From: an uncultured Prevotellaceae bacterium
Lineage (GTDB): Bacteria > Bacteroidota > Bacteroidia > Bacteroidales > Bacteroidaceae
Assembly (NCBI GenBank): GCA_902792685.1
Contig: CADBAP010000008.1
Location: 1-39,313, forward strand
DNA: 39,313 nt
Direction: 5' to 3'
A program made the position numbers and the translations under genes. Position 1 is the first letter of the stretch, and each line of letters begins with the position of its first letter. Shown here in pieces: positions 31,672 to 39,153 of this stretch. The notes beneath the pieces are model-generated. The model made no database searches. It worked only from the letters and a program-made list of their open reading frames with translations, and was not told the DNA's origin.

Positions 31672-33267
31672 TTAATTGAAGTAAGCTTCATTTTGTTTCA
31701 AAGTACCCTGAGCACTTGAGATTTCCTTCGCGTCGATAGGAATGTACTTCTTGTTAGGAGTCCAATTGCCGATACGTCCGCGGTCACCCTTCTCATTGAC
31801 AGGTTCTGTCTCAATCTTCAGCAGGACAGAAGCCTTCTGGTTGGTACCGCTCACACCTTCCATACGAACGAGGTCCCAGTAGCGCTTTCCTTCGCCGAGG
31901 AACTCCTTGCGACGTTCGGTGATGATGTTGTCGATAGTAGGCTCTACCTCAGAAACGAGGCCGGCACGTTTGCGAACCTTGGTGATATAAGACTTCGCCT
32001 CAGCAGCATTTCCACCTGTGCGGATAATCAGCTCTGCAGCATTGAGCAATGTTTCTGCATAGCGGTAAACGCGCAGGTTGTCGTTCCAGCGGCACTGGTC
32101 AGAACCACCGGTACCGTCAGCTACGTGAGAATAACGCGGCAGGTACTTGTTCATGAAGAGGTTCTGGTTCTGGTAACGGGCACTTGGGTTGCCTGGCTCA
32201 CCGTCGAGGAGAGTCACGTCACGACGCTCATCGTTGGCAGCATACAGGTCCAGACAAGAACGACGCGGTACGAAAGTACCCCAACCGTTGTTGGCTACAT
32301 CAGGATCGGTAGAAACACCACCGTCAGGACCTAAAGCCTGGCACTGGAAGGTACCACCGATGAAGGTGAGGCTTGTCTTATTGGGGTCGTTGCCGTCAGG
32401 ATATGAACGGATACAGAGAGGACCGTCGGTGTAGTTTACCTCGAAGATAGACTCGTCGCACCACTCACCGTTGGGTGACCACAGGTCAGCAAAGCTTGGG
32501 TTCAGGTCATACTGACCGCTGCTGATAATGCGCTTCATGTATTCGAGTGCCTTCGGGAAACGGGTCTGGTCGTTCTGATACATTACCAGCTCTGCATAAA
32601 TCATGTAGGCAGCAGCCTGTGTCATGTGACCTTCCTCACCCGCTGCTGCACGCATCGGCAGCACGTTTGCGTTGATGGCACTTTCCAGATCAGTGATAAT
32701 CTCTTCGTAAGCCTCTTCCGGAGAAGACTGCTCAACCAGCTCGCTGGCATCGAGGGCATGCATGAAGACAGGAATGTTACCATACCATTTCCATACGACC
32801 GTATAGTAGAAGCTGCGCAGCACCTTCAGCTCTGCCGTTGTCTTGGCAGCGAAGGACTCAGAGATATTGTCTTTGTTCTTTTCAATCATACTGATTATTT
32901 CGTTACAAGACTTGATGCCGTCGTAACTTACAGTCCAGTACTGGCTGAGGGTGTTGGCAGCCGTCAGCTTGAAATCGGCAGCGTTGTACCAAGCCTCCTG
33001 GTCGGTGACACCTGCAGAACCTGTCAGCATGTCGTCGCCAAGAATGTCAGCCCAGTTCAGCTGGCCGAAGATCACACCGTTATAATCATAGTCGTGGACG
33101 GGGACGTAGGCTCCAACAAGTCCTTCCGTCAGGTGCTCCTCAGTAGCGAAGTATGATTCTACGTCGCCCTTGGTCTGCGGTTCTTGCTCCAGGAAACTGT
33201 CTTTACAGCTGGTTACCGTCAATGCTGTTGCCAGAAGACCAATGGAAATTATATTTAATTTTTTCAT
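31672..33267 (-). CDS. SusD-like glycan-binding outer-membrane lipoprotein
   Basis: 531 residues with a lipoprotein signal (LTVTSCKDSF, Cys21). It has SusD/RagB family features: FLEQEPQTKGD at the N-terminus, SYDGIKSCNEIISMIEKN near 105-122, an N-terminal TPR-type helical part (LKVLRSFYYTVVWKWYGNIPVF), and the C-terminal RYAETLLNAAELIIRTGG and ITERRKEFLGEGKRYWDLVR. It caps the SusC barrel and receives glucan oligosaccharides. It is located 30 bp after SusC and 36 bp before the SGBP. Family certain; glucan specificity is inferred from the enzymes of the operon. Confidence 0.97.
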   Translation of the reverse strand: MKKLNIISIGLLATALTVTSCKDSFLEQEPQTKGDVESYFATEEHLTEGLVGAYVPVHDYDYNGVIFGQLNWADILGDDMLTGSAGVTDQEAWYNAADFKLTAANTLSQYWTVSYDGIKSCNEIISMIEKNKDNISESFAAKTTAELKVLRSFYYTVVWKWYGNIPVFMHALDASELVEQSSPEEAYEEIITDLESAINANVLPMRAAAGEEGHMTQAAAYMIYAELVMYQNDQTRFPKALEYMKRIISSGQYDLNPSFADLWSPNGEWCDESIFEVNYTDGPLCIRSYPDGNDPNKTSLTFIGGTFQCQALGPDGGVSTDPDVANNGWGTFVPRRSCLDLYAANDERRDVTLLDGEPGNPSARYQNQNLFMNKYLPRYSHVADGTGGSDQCRWNDNLRVYRYAETLLNAAELIIRTGGNAAEAKSYITKVRKRAGLVSEVEPTIDNIITERRKEFLGEGKRYWDLVRMEGVSGTNQKASVLLKIETEPVNEKGDRGRIGNWTPNKKYIPIDAKEISSAQGTLKQNEAYFN

Positions 33268-33297
33268 ATTATTTACTTGTTTTGTCGTTAGTAATGA

Positions 33298-36200
33298 TTA
33301 GAAACCAATATTAAAGCCTACACTCCATGTGCGTGCCTGTGGGTAAACACCCCAGTCAACACCGAGAGAAGTACCGCCAGAAGAGATTTCAGGATCATAA
33401 CCCTGATACTTCGTGAAGGTCAGCAGGTTCTCTGCAGCAACGAATACACGCAGACTTTCAATGAAGAAGCGCTTGGTGATATTTGTCGGAAGCGTGTAAC
33501 CCAGCTGAATATTCTTCAGACGGAGGTAGCTGCCGTCACAAACATAGAGGTCAGAAGCCACGAGGTTAGAGGTGTTGCCGATGACATAACGAGGAATCTC
33601 GTTGGTGGTTCCCTCACCTGTCCAGCGGCCGAGCATCCATGAAGGCAGGTTCTGGTTCTGCTTGTCAACACGCATGGTTGCATCGTAGATATCGTTGCCG
33701 ATAGTACCCTGCCAGAACATCATGAAGTCGAAGCCACGCCATTCTGCATTGAAGTTGATACCGAAGGTCCAGTCAGGCATACCCTTACCAATCTTCGTCT
33801 TGTCGTTGTCGTCAATCTTACCGTCGCCGTTGGTATCTACGAAACGGAAGTCACCAGGTGATGACGGGCTGATCAGCTCACCGGCAGCGTTGGTGTGATA
33901 CATTGCATTATATACAGCTGCCTCTGTTTCGTTCTGAAGGATACCGTCGGTCTTGTAACCGTAGAAGTATGGCCAAGGCTGACCGTTCTCACCACGTGTG
34001 AAGGTACCCATACCCATTGAAGAGTCATAGTCCTGAACACCTGTTGCATTACCCAGGTTCACGAGCTTGTTCTTCAGGTAAGAAGCATTTGCCTTTACAG
34101 AGAACTTAGCGTCAGAGATGCGCCACTTGTAGCCGAGTTCGAATTCAACACCTGAGTTCTTCATCTCACCGACGTTAGCCATCGGTTTCATCAAGCTGAC
34201 ATAGTCAGGAATCGGGTTGTACATCAACATACCGTTGGTCTTCTTGATGAAGTAGTCAACGCTGAATGTCAATGCGCTCTGGAAGAAGCCGAAGTCCAAA
34301 CCGATGTCTGTCTGTACACTTTCCTCCCACTTCAGGTCGGGGTTGGCGGGTGAGCCTACGCGCGTACCTATATTACGTGTGGGGTCTGTACCGAAGATGT
34401 AGTTGCTGTTGCCAGTACCGGAGGTGAAGGCGGCATACATAAAGTTACCGATATTCTCGTTACCGTTCTTACCCCAGCTGAAACGAACCTTCATGTTGTT
34501 CATGACACCCTTGACAGGCTCCATGAATTTTTCATTGGTGACATTCCAACCCAAAGAGAAAGAGGGGAATGTAGCATAGTGGTTGTTGCTACCGAACTTG
34601 GAAGAACCGTCGCGACGGATCGTGAACTGAGCCATGTAACGCTCGTCGTAGTTGTAGCTTGCACGACCGAAGAGTGATGCCAGTGTTGCTACGTCCCAAG
34701 GACCGGCACTTGCACCAACGTCGCCTGCGTCGTAACCTGTTGCATAGTCAACCCAAGGCTTGGTGTAGTCAACCAGGTAGTTCTTGGATGCATAGATGCT
34801 GAAACCGGTTGTCTTCTTTGCTGACTGACCCAAGACAACGCTTACGTCGTGCTTGCCGAAGGTCTTAGACCAAGAGAGGACATTCTCCAACTGCCATACA
34901 GTCATACGCTGTGAGTTAGAGCTTGCGCCATCCTTGCCACCCCAGTTGAATGAGTTTGTCAGGTAGAAAGGAACGGTGTAGCCGCGGTCTGTTCCGCTAT
35001 ACTGTACGTCGGCACCATAAGAAATGCGGTACTTGAAACCATAACCGATTGACAGGTCTGCAGCAAAGTTTGCTGTATAGTCGTGTGCCCAACCCCATGG
35101 TGACAGGTGAGCTGTGTTCATGAAGGCAACAGGGTTCATCTGGTTGTCGTAGTCGGAACCGGGAACCATGTAGAGGTTGCCTGCAGCGTCATACTGTGGA
35201 ACATAGTTTGTTCCGAGGCTTGACTGATAGCCTGCCAGAACGTCTGCAATCTCATCACCCTTGTAAACGATAGGCAGTGTAGGAGCCAAGGTGAGGGCAG
35301 AGTTCAAGACACCATTGCTGCGGGTGTTCGGATCGATACCGGCACGCTTGCTGTTGGTGTAAGATGCGTTTACCGTGATGTCCAACTTGTTCAGCCAGTC
35401 ACGCTCCTTGGTTACGTCAAAGAGAGTGTACTTGGTGTTGCTGCGCAAGGTCAGACGACGATAGTTGGATTTGTTGTGGTCACCACCAACAATACCGTCC
35501 TGGCTGTAGTAGCCCATAGACAGATAATAGTTTACTTTCTCAGTTGCACCGCTGACGCTTACCTCATGGTTGGCAACAGGAGCACCGTCGTTGAAGATGG
35601 CATCCTGCCAGTCAGTACTGTTGGTCTTGAAGCGTTCAAGGTCCTCATTGGTATAACGAGGCTTCTGACCGCTGTTGATGTAACCTTCGTTCATCATCAC
35701 ACCATAGTCGTAAGCATTGAGCACGTCACGCTTGCGCCACTTGGTCTGCCAGCCGAAAGATGCATTGTAGTTCACTTTCACATTACCGATCTTTCCACTC
35801 TTGGTGGTCACGAGGATTACACCGTTGGCAGCACGGGCACCGTAGATAGCACCTGAAGCAGCATCCTTCAAAACTTCGATGGATTCGATGTCATTGGGGT
35901 TGATGTTGTCAATTCCGGTCTCGCAAGGCATACCGTCAACGATGTACAGCGGGTCACTATTATTAATAGTACCTATACCGCGCACGCGAATCTGTGAACC
36001 GGCACCTGGAGCACCAGATGTACTGGTGACAGTCACACCGGCAGCAAGACCCTTCAAAGCGTTGTCAACACGTACGGGTGCCTTGCCTGCGAGGTCGTCG
36101 GCGCTGACCTTGGCGATCGCTGCCGTTACAACACTCTTCTTCTGGACACCGTAACCTACAACGACCACATCGTCAAGACTGGTTGCGTCTTCCTTCAGCA

Positions 36201-36474
36201 CGACACGCATGTTGTCGCGTGGTGAAAGTTCCTGGCTGGTGTATCCGATGTAAGAGATAACCAGCGTTGCACTGGGATCAACCGAAATACTGAAGTTTCC
36301 GTCGAGGTCGGAAACGGCACCATTCGTCGTGCCTTTCTGAACGATAGAAGCTCCGATAATAGGTTCACCCTGTTCATCAACAATCGTACCCGAGAATCTT
36401 TTCTCTTGGGCAAAGGCTGTTACTGACATGATAAATGCCAACAACATAAGAATAAACCTTCCTTTTTTGTTCAT
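33298..36474 (-). CDS. SusC-like TonB-dependent oligosaccharide transporter
   Basis: 1058 residues with a signal peptide (1-22), a carboxypeptidase-regulatory-like domain (about 25-105: FSGTIVDEQGEPIIGASI), a TonB-box/plug region starting DDVVVVGYGVQKKS (about 103-225, with LYIVDGMPCETG and IEVLKDAASGAIYGARAANG) and a 22-strand barrel ending WSVGFNIGF with a terminal aromatic, as required for outer-membrane insertion. Length is normal for SusC. First gene of the eleven-gene operon; its promoter is at 36548-36610. It imports oligosaccharides across the outer membrane with TonB energy. Confidence 0.98.
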   Translation of the reverse strand: MNKKGRFILMLLAFIMSVTAFAQEKRFSGTIVDEQGEPIIGASIVQKGTTNGAVSDLDGNFSISVDPSATLVISYIGYTSQELSPRDNMRVVLKEDATSLDDVVVVGYGVQKKSVVTAAIAKVSADDLAGKAPVRVDNALKGLAAGVTVTSTSGAPGAGSQIRVRGIGTINNSDPLYIVDGMPCETGIDNINPNDIESIEVLKDAASGAIYGARAANGVILVTTKSGKIGNVKVNYNASFGWQTKWRKRDVLNAYDYGVMMNEGYINSGQKPRYTNEDLERFKTNSTDWQDAIFNDGAPVANHEVSVSGATEKVNYYLSMGYYSQDGIVGGDHNKSNYRRLTLRSNTKYTLFDVTKERDWLNKLDITVNASYTNSKRAGIDPNTRSNGVLNSALTLAPTLPIVYKGDEIADVLAGYQSSLGTNYVPQYDAAGNLYMVPGSDYDNQMNPVAFMNTAHLSPWGWAHDYTANFAADLSIGYGFKYRISYGADVQYSGTDRGYTVPFYLTNSFNWGGKDGASSNSQRMTVWQLENVLSWSKTFGKHDVSVVLGQSAKKTTGFSIYASKNYLVDYTKPWVDYATGYDAGDVGASAGPWDVATLASLFGRASYNYDERYMAQFTIRRDGSSKFGSNNHYATFPSFSLGWNVTNEKFMEPVKGVMNNMKVRFSWGKNGNENIGNFMYAAFTSGTGNSNYIFGTDPTRNIGTRVGSPANPDLKWEESVQTDIGLDFGFFQSALTFSVDYFIKKTNGMLMYNPIPDYVSLMKPMANVGEMKNSGVEFELGYKWRISDAKFSVKANASYLKNKLVNLGNATGVQDYDSSMGMGTFTRGENGQPWPYFYGYKTDGILQNETEAAVYNAMYHTNAAGELISPSSPGDFRFVDTNGDGKIDDNDKTKIGKGMPDWTFGINFNAEWRGFDFMMFWQGTIGNDIYDATMRVDKQNQNLPSWMLGRWTGEGTTNEIPRYVIGNTSNLVASDLYVCDGSYLRLKNIQLGYTLPTNITKRFFIESLRVFVAAENLLTFTKYQGYDPEISSGGTSLGVDWGVYPQARTWSVGFNIGF

Positions 36475-36547
36475 AATTAGTTAGTTTTTTGGATAAAATA
36501 TAAATGTTAGTTAATAGAAATTACGAGTTTTTTGAATTTTCTCGATG

Positions 36548-36555
36548 CAAAGATA
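36548..36555 (-). promoter_or_regulatory. -7 promoter element of the SusC operon
   Basis: TATCTTTG on the minus strand fits TAnnTTTG and gives a leader of about 65 nt. As at the other two structural promoters, no TTTG is present at -33. The surrounding 387-bp gap (36475-36861) holds no gene: it carries this promoter, the box at 36598, the operator-like site at 36691, a terminator and a REP-like element. Confidence 0.7.
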
Positions 36556-36597
36556 ACACTTTCTAATATATATAAAATACCTATTATTATTGAAAGT

Positions 36598-36610
36598 GGA
36601 CTCACTTTTA
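36598..36610 (-). promoter_or_regulatory. CTCACTTTT box, SusC promoter copy
   Basis: GGACTCACTTTTA contains the 9-bp core CTCACTTTT starting at 36601, 46 bp beyond the -7 element. The flanks differ from the other two copies, so the core is probably the recognised part. Confidence 0.6.
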
Positions 36611-36690
36611 CCACACAAAACGCGTAAGTGGTTGATATACAGTAATTAATAAAGTAAATTTTATCGCAAAAACGTGCCAAAAAGTACCTG

Positions 36691-36706
36691 GCGTAAACGT
36701 TTGCAT
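36691..36706. promoter_or_regulatory. Operator-like site GTAAACGTTTGC upstream of SusC
   Basis: GCGTAAACGTTTGCAT contains the reverse complement of the 12-bp core found at 12843-12854. Here it lies about 136 bp upstream of the -7 element, too far for direct blocking, so any role would be activation, looping or global (catabolite-type) control. Confidence 0.45.
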
Positions 36707-36782
36707 AAACTCATTTTTGACGTAGTGATAATCGTGTAAAAAACACCTATTCCACCTTTCCAGTCGTGTTAAAATAAGAAAA

Positions 36783-36811
36783 GCCACCGATTACATCCTG
36801 TAACCAGTGGC
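36783..36811 (-). terminator. Intrinsic terminator after the 36862-38382 gene
   Basis: GCCAC...TTAC at 36783-36794 pairs with GTAA...GTGGC at 36800-36811 around a short loop, followed in the minus direction by TTTTCTTATTTT. It separates the right-hand genes from the SusC promoter region. Confidence 0.8.
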
Positions 36812-36819
36812 TCATTTGT

Positions 36820-36857
36820 CCCCTCCTCTTGGGAGGGGTCGGAGGAGGGGTCGGTTT
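36820..36857 (-). repeat. REP-like palindromic element E1
   Basis: CCCCTCC at 36820-36826 pairs with the GGGAGGGG run (36831-36838), followed by GGAGGAGGGGTCGG. Read on the minus strand it has the GACCCCTCC...GGAGGGG layout of elements at 38862, 39100 and 39181. It lies between the stop codon at 36862 and the terminator. Confidence 0.7.
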
Positions 36858-36861
36858 TGGT

Positions 36862-38382
36862 TTATCTTACAATTTTCACCGATTTCATCGTTCCATCTGC
36901 CATTCGCTGCTGTTGGATGAGCAAGCCTTTGGTGCTGGCAGGCACCTCACGGCCTTGCAGGTCAAAGTAGCGTACATCGGTTGCCGGCTGCAAGTCAACG
37001 GTACGGATGCCGTCGGGAGTGTTAAGAACCACAACCACCTTGTTCAACTTGGTGTTGCCGGAACCGCCACCGCCCGTGCCGAGATACACGACCACCGTTT
37101 CGGCATCGCCTTCCCAGAGCGCCATACCGTCGCCACCCGTGAGGGTACCTTCCTCTACATAGTTGTATTCATTCCAGCTGTCATTATAGAAACCAATCTT
37201 CTGAATGGTGCTGCCCTCAGGAGCCTCAAACGTCAGCGTGCCGCCATACAGTCGCAGCTGGATCACCTGCTTGTTGTATTCCACCCAATAGCGGTTGGCA
37301 GGCGTGCCTCCGCTGGGCGAGATCGTCATCTTCACACCGTCAGCCGTCAGCATCTGGTCGGTTGTGATGTCGCCCGCCGTGCTCTGATTGCTGGAAACAG
37401 GCGTCGTCTCCTTGTCCAAGGCGTTGAAGTCGAAGGTGGCACCTTCCAGCTCTTCTTCAACAGGAGCACTTTTCAGGTCGTACCAGAAAATCTCTGAGGT
37501 GTGCTCCTCGTTGCCGCCGCGATAGACGCTCTGCACACCGATCTTGTCGAAACCGCTCAGCGGGGTATAGAAATAGATGGCAGCACCCGCATATTCTATA
37601 TCGTAGTTATCGGTAAAGGTATAGGGAATCTCCGTCATGTCCTCATCGATAAACTCATGCTCGTCGGCCTTGATGACGTAAGGCTGCACATCTTTACCCT
37701 TAGCGGTAAACAGACGATAGCTCAGTTTCCCAATCTGAAGAGGGTTACGGTTGACGTCGTAGGTTAGAATATCCATGTAGATGCCTCCGTAGTTGATGTC
37801 GGATGTCGGATCAATATCATACACATACGTAATCCTCGGCGTAGCAGGCGTGGCAGCCGCATCCGTTACCTTCACGATGCTGTTAACCTTATATATGGTG
37901 TAAGGATATGTCGTCGAGGCTTTGCCATTGATATACAGCCAAGTGTCGGTGGTCATCGTGCCAGTCGTTTCATCTATCGTAAACACAACATCGGTCAATG
38001 GCTTGTTTTCTATAGGGTAGTCAGCTAAGTATCCTCCGAAGTAAAAAGGATAAGATTCTCCATACACTTCTACAGAGCCAAGATACTGGCCTGCAGGAAA
38101 TGTAATGCTGTTTCCGTTTCTCGTTCCTTTTACAAATGCGTCGTGCAGGTAGTCGGCAGAGAAACCGCTGATATAAACATCATCGCCGTCAAAACCGACC
38201 ATCAAAGGTTGTATGGTGTCGGTATAGACGATGCCGTAGTCCTCTTCCCACGTCACCGTCTGGGCCTTCAGCGCATACTCTTCCAACAGCAATCCGTCAG
38301 GTGCCGTCACCGTTTCAGGATCTTGTGCAAAACTCGTCATTGCCACCAGCATGGCAATCATCCATAGGGTAATTTTTTTCAT
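36862..38382 (-). CDS. Secreted protein of unknown function with T9SS-like tail
   Basis: 506 residues from ATG at 38382, which opens a clean signal peptide (MKKITLWMIAMLVAMTSFAQ); reading from the TTG at 38394 adds only four residues. Residues 20-310 form a beta-rich region of unknown kind (GDDVYISGFSADYLHDAFVKG; TTDTWLYINGK). A second domain (about 312-455) follows (GATFDFNALDKETTPVSSNQ; YWVEYNKQVIQLRLYGGTLTF), resembling a jelly-roll. The tail YFDLQGREVPASTKGLLI is the shared C-terminal signature. No enzyme motif is seen. Similar proteins are common as uncharacterised cell-surface proteins in Prevotella. It ends at its own terminator before the SusC promoter, has no CTCACTTTT box, and probably is not part of the glucan locus. 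Confidence 0.8.
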   Translation of the reverse strand: MKKITLWMIAMLVAMTSFAQDPETVTAPDGLLLEEYALKAQTVTWEEDYGIVYTDTIQPLMVGFDGDDVYISGFSADYLHDAFVKGTRNGNSITFPAGQYLGSVEVYGESYPFYFGGYLADYPIENKPLTDVVFTIDETTGTMTTDTWLYINGKASTTYPYTIYKVNSIVKVTDAAATPATPRITYVYDIDPTSDINYGGIYMDILTYDVNRNPLQIGKLSYRLFTAKGKDVQPYVIKADEHEFIDEDMTEIPYTFTDNYDIEYAGAAIYFYTPLSGFDKIGVQSVYRGGNEEHTSEIFWYDLKSAPVEEELEGATFDFNALDKETTPVSSNQSTAGDITTDQMLTADGVKMTISPSGGTPANRYWVEYNKQVIQLRLYGGTLTFEAPEGSTIQKIGFYNDSWNEYNYVEEGTLTGGDGMALWEGDAETVVVYLGTGGGGSGNTKLNKVVVVLNTPDGIRTVDLQPATDVRYFDLQGREVPASTKGLLIQQQRMADGTMKSVKIVR

Positions 38383-38399
38383 GGTTTGTGTCAAATTTA

Positions 38400-38492
38400 T
38401 TATTCTTGATATACTGATTTTTTATTAGACACCATCATCATGCCGCAGCTTATCAGGATGGCGGCAAGCATCCGATTCATGATTCTTTTCAT
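38400..38492 (-). CDS. 30-residue hydrophobic small ORF (smalltalk-like)
   Basis: ATG at 38492 opens a 30-codon frame: MKRIMNRMLAAILISCGMMM followed by VSNKKSVYQE and TAA. It has a basic start, one hydrophobic stretch and a Cys, like a short leader or lipoprotein signal. It sits between the M15 peptidase gene and the secreted-protein gene. The place, size and profile recall the about-30-residue 'smalltalk' proteins of Bacteroidales that neighbour cell-wall amidases, a family known to me only loosely. It could instead be a chance ORF in the leader of the next gene. Confidence 0.5.
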   Translation of the reverse strand: MKRIMNRMLAAILISCGMMMVSNKKSVYQE

Positions 38493-38528
38493 ACTGTTTA
38501 TTTATAAAGACGTTTCTTCTTAGTTTTT

Positions 38529-38546
38529 GTCCTCTTCCCAGAGGAC
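38529..38546. other. Perfect short hairpin upstream of the small ORF
   Basis: GTCCTCTTCCCAGAGGAC has a 7-bp perfect stem and a TCCC loop. It lies between the M15 stop and the small ORF. It is not followed by a U-tract in either direction, so it is unlikely to be a standard terminator. Confidence 0.45.
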
Positions 38547-38585
38547 AGATACCAGGTCCTTTGGCAGAATCAGGGGTGGGGGACC

Positions 38586-39086
38586 TCACTTATTTATAAA
38601 CTTAATCTTACGTCGGTTGCCCTTTGGACGAACAGCGAAATGGAGCCAGTAGTTACCGGTTCGGCTGTTGTGCTCGACGAGCAATTCGTCAAAATCTTCC
38701 TTCCAGTCGCGACTGATCATCAGCAGGTGGAAGGCATAGACGATTGCCTGCTCTATACCCGTGCAGCGAATGTCAGCCGCACAACCCGTCAAATGATTTG
38801 ATGTCGCAACGCCACCAACAGCTTTGTTCACTGCAGGCGAACGATAGCCGGAGTTAATATAAAGACCCTCCCCCTCACCCCTCCCTGTATGGAGGGGAGT
38901 AGAAAGTTTCGCGGGCTGGTTTTTTCTTGCTCTCAGCTGTTCCAACCACCCACACAATCGTCTGAGGTTTGTTATCACTTCCTGCGACGGAAAGTTATGG
39001 TCAGCCGTTTGGACTGATGTCGAACACATCTCGCTGAGCGTGAAGTGCTCGGTAAGCTTTAAGCTTTTGTCGATATATTTGTTCAT
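38586..39086 (-). CDS. M15A-type peptidase (D-Ala-D-Ala carboxypeptidase / endolysin-like)
   Basis: 166 residues without a clear signal peptide. HFTLSEMCSTS near 14-24, YINSGYRSPAVNKAVGG (about 75-91), SNHLTGCAADIR (H and D zinc ligands) and WLHFAV (third ligand) give the M15A metallopeptidase pattern; short proteins like this occur in Bacteroidales and prophages and cleave peptidoglycan peptides. A REP-like element (38862-38900) lies inside the gene in frame and encodes STPLHTGRGEGEG in the loop before the SGYRS strand, where relatives have only a short turn. The reading frame is intact and all metal ligands remain. Unconnected to glucan use. Confidence 0.88.
   Translation of the reverse strand: MNKYIDKSLKLTEHFTLSEMCSTSVQTADHNFPSQEVITNLRRLCGWLEQLRARKNQPAKLSTPLHTGRGEGEGLYINSGYRSPAVNKAVGGVATSNHLTGCAADIRCTGIEQAIVYAFHLLMISRDWKEDFDELLVEHNSRTGNYWLHFAVRPKGNRRKIKFINK
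38862..38900 (+). repeat. REP-like palindromic element E2 inside the M15 gene
   Basis: Begins AAGACCCTCCCCCTCACC, then the hairpin CCCCTCC-CTGTAT-GGAGGGG (38878-38897) and GAG. It matches the reverse complement of element E4 almost base for base over about 38 bp. It is read in frame by the M15 gene. Confidence 0.85.
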
Positions 39087-39099
39087 AATAATTTAAATA

Positions 39100-39148
39100 A
39101 GACCCCTTCCCCAGCCTTCCCCTGTAGGGGAAGGAGTAGTTAGGGGTA
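39100..39148 (+). repeat. REP-like palindromic element E3
   Basis: Begins AAGACCCCTTCCCC, then a perfect stem CCTTCCCC-TGTA-GGGGAAGG (39115-39134), then AGTAGTTAGGGGTATG. A variant of the same family with CCTT/AAGG arms, located upstream of the M15 gene. Confidence 0.85.
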
Positions 39149-39153
39149 TGTGT

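Noticed and set aside
38383-38394. TTG at 38394 as the start of the secreted-protein gene
   Set aside because: ATG at 38382 directly begins a typical signal peptide; the four added residues bring nothing.
38392-38399. TAAATTTG as a -7 element for the 36862-38382 gene
   Set aside because: Transcription would start almost at the start codon, leaving no leader, and no -33 partner is present; more likely chance in an A/T-rich stretch.
38580-38595. GACCTCACTTATTTA resembles the conserved CTCACTTTT box
   Set aside because: It overlaps the stop codon of the M15 gene (…AATAAGTGAG is a natural Asn-Lys-stop context) and no TAnnTTTG element lies 44-46 bp away.
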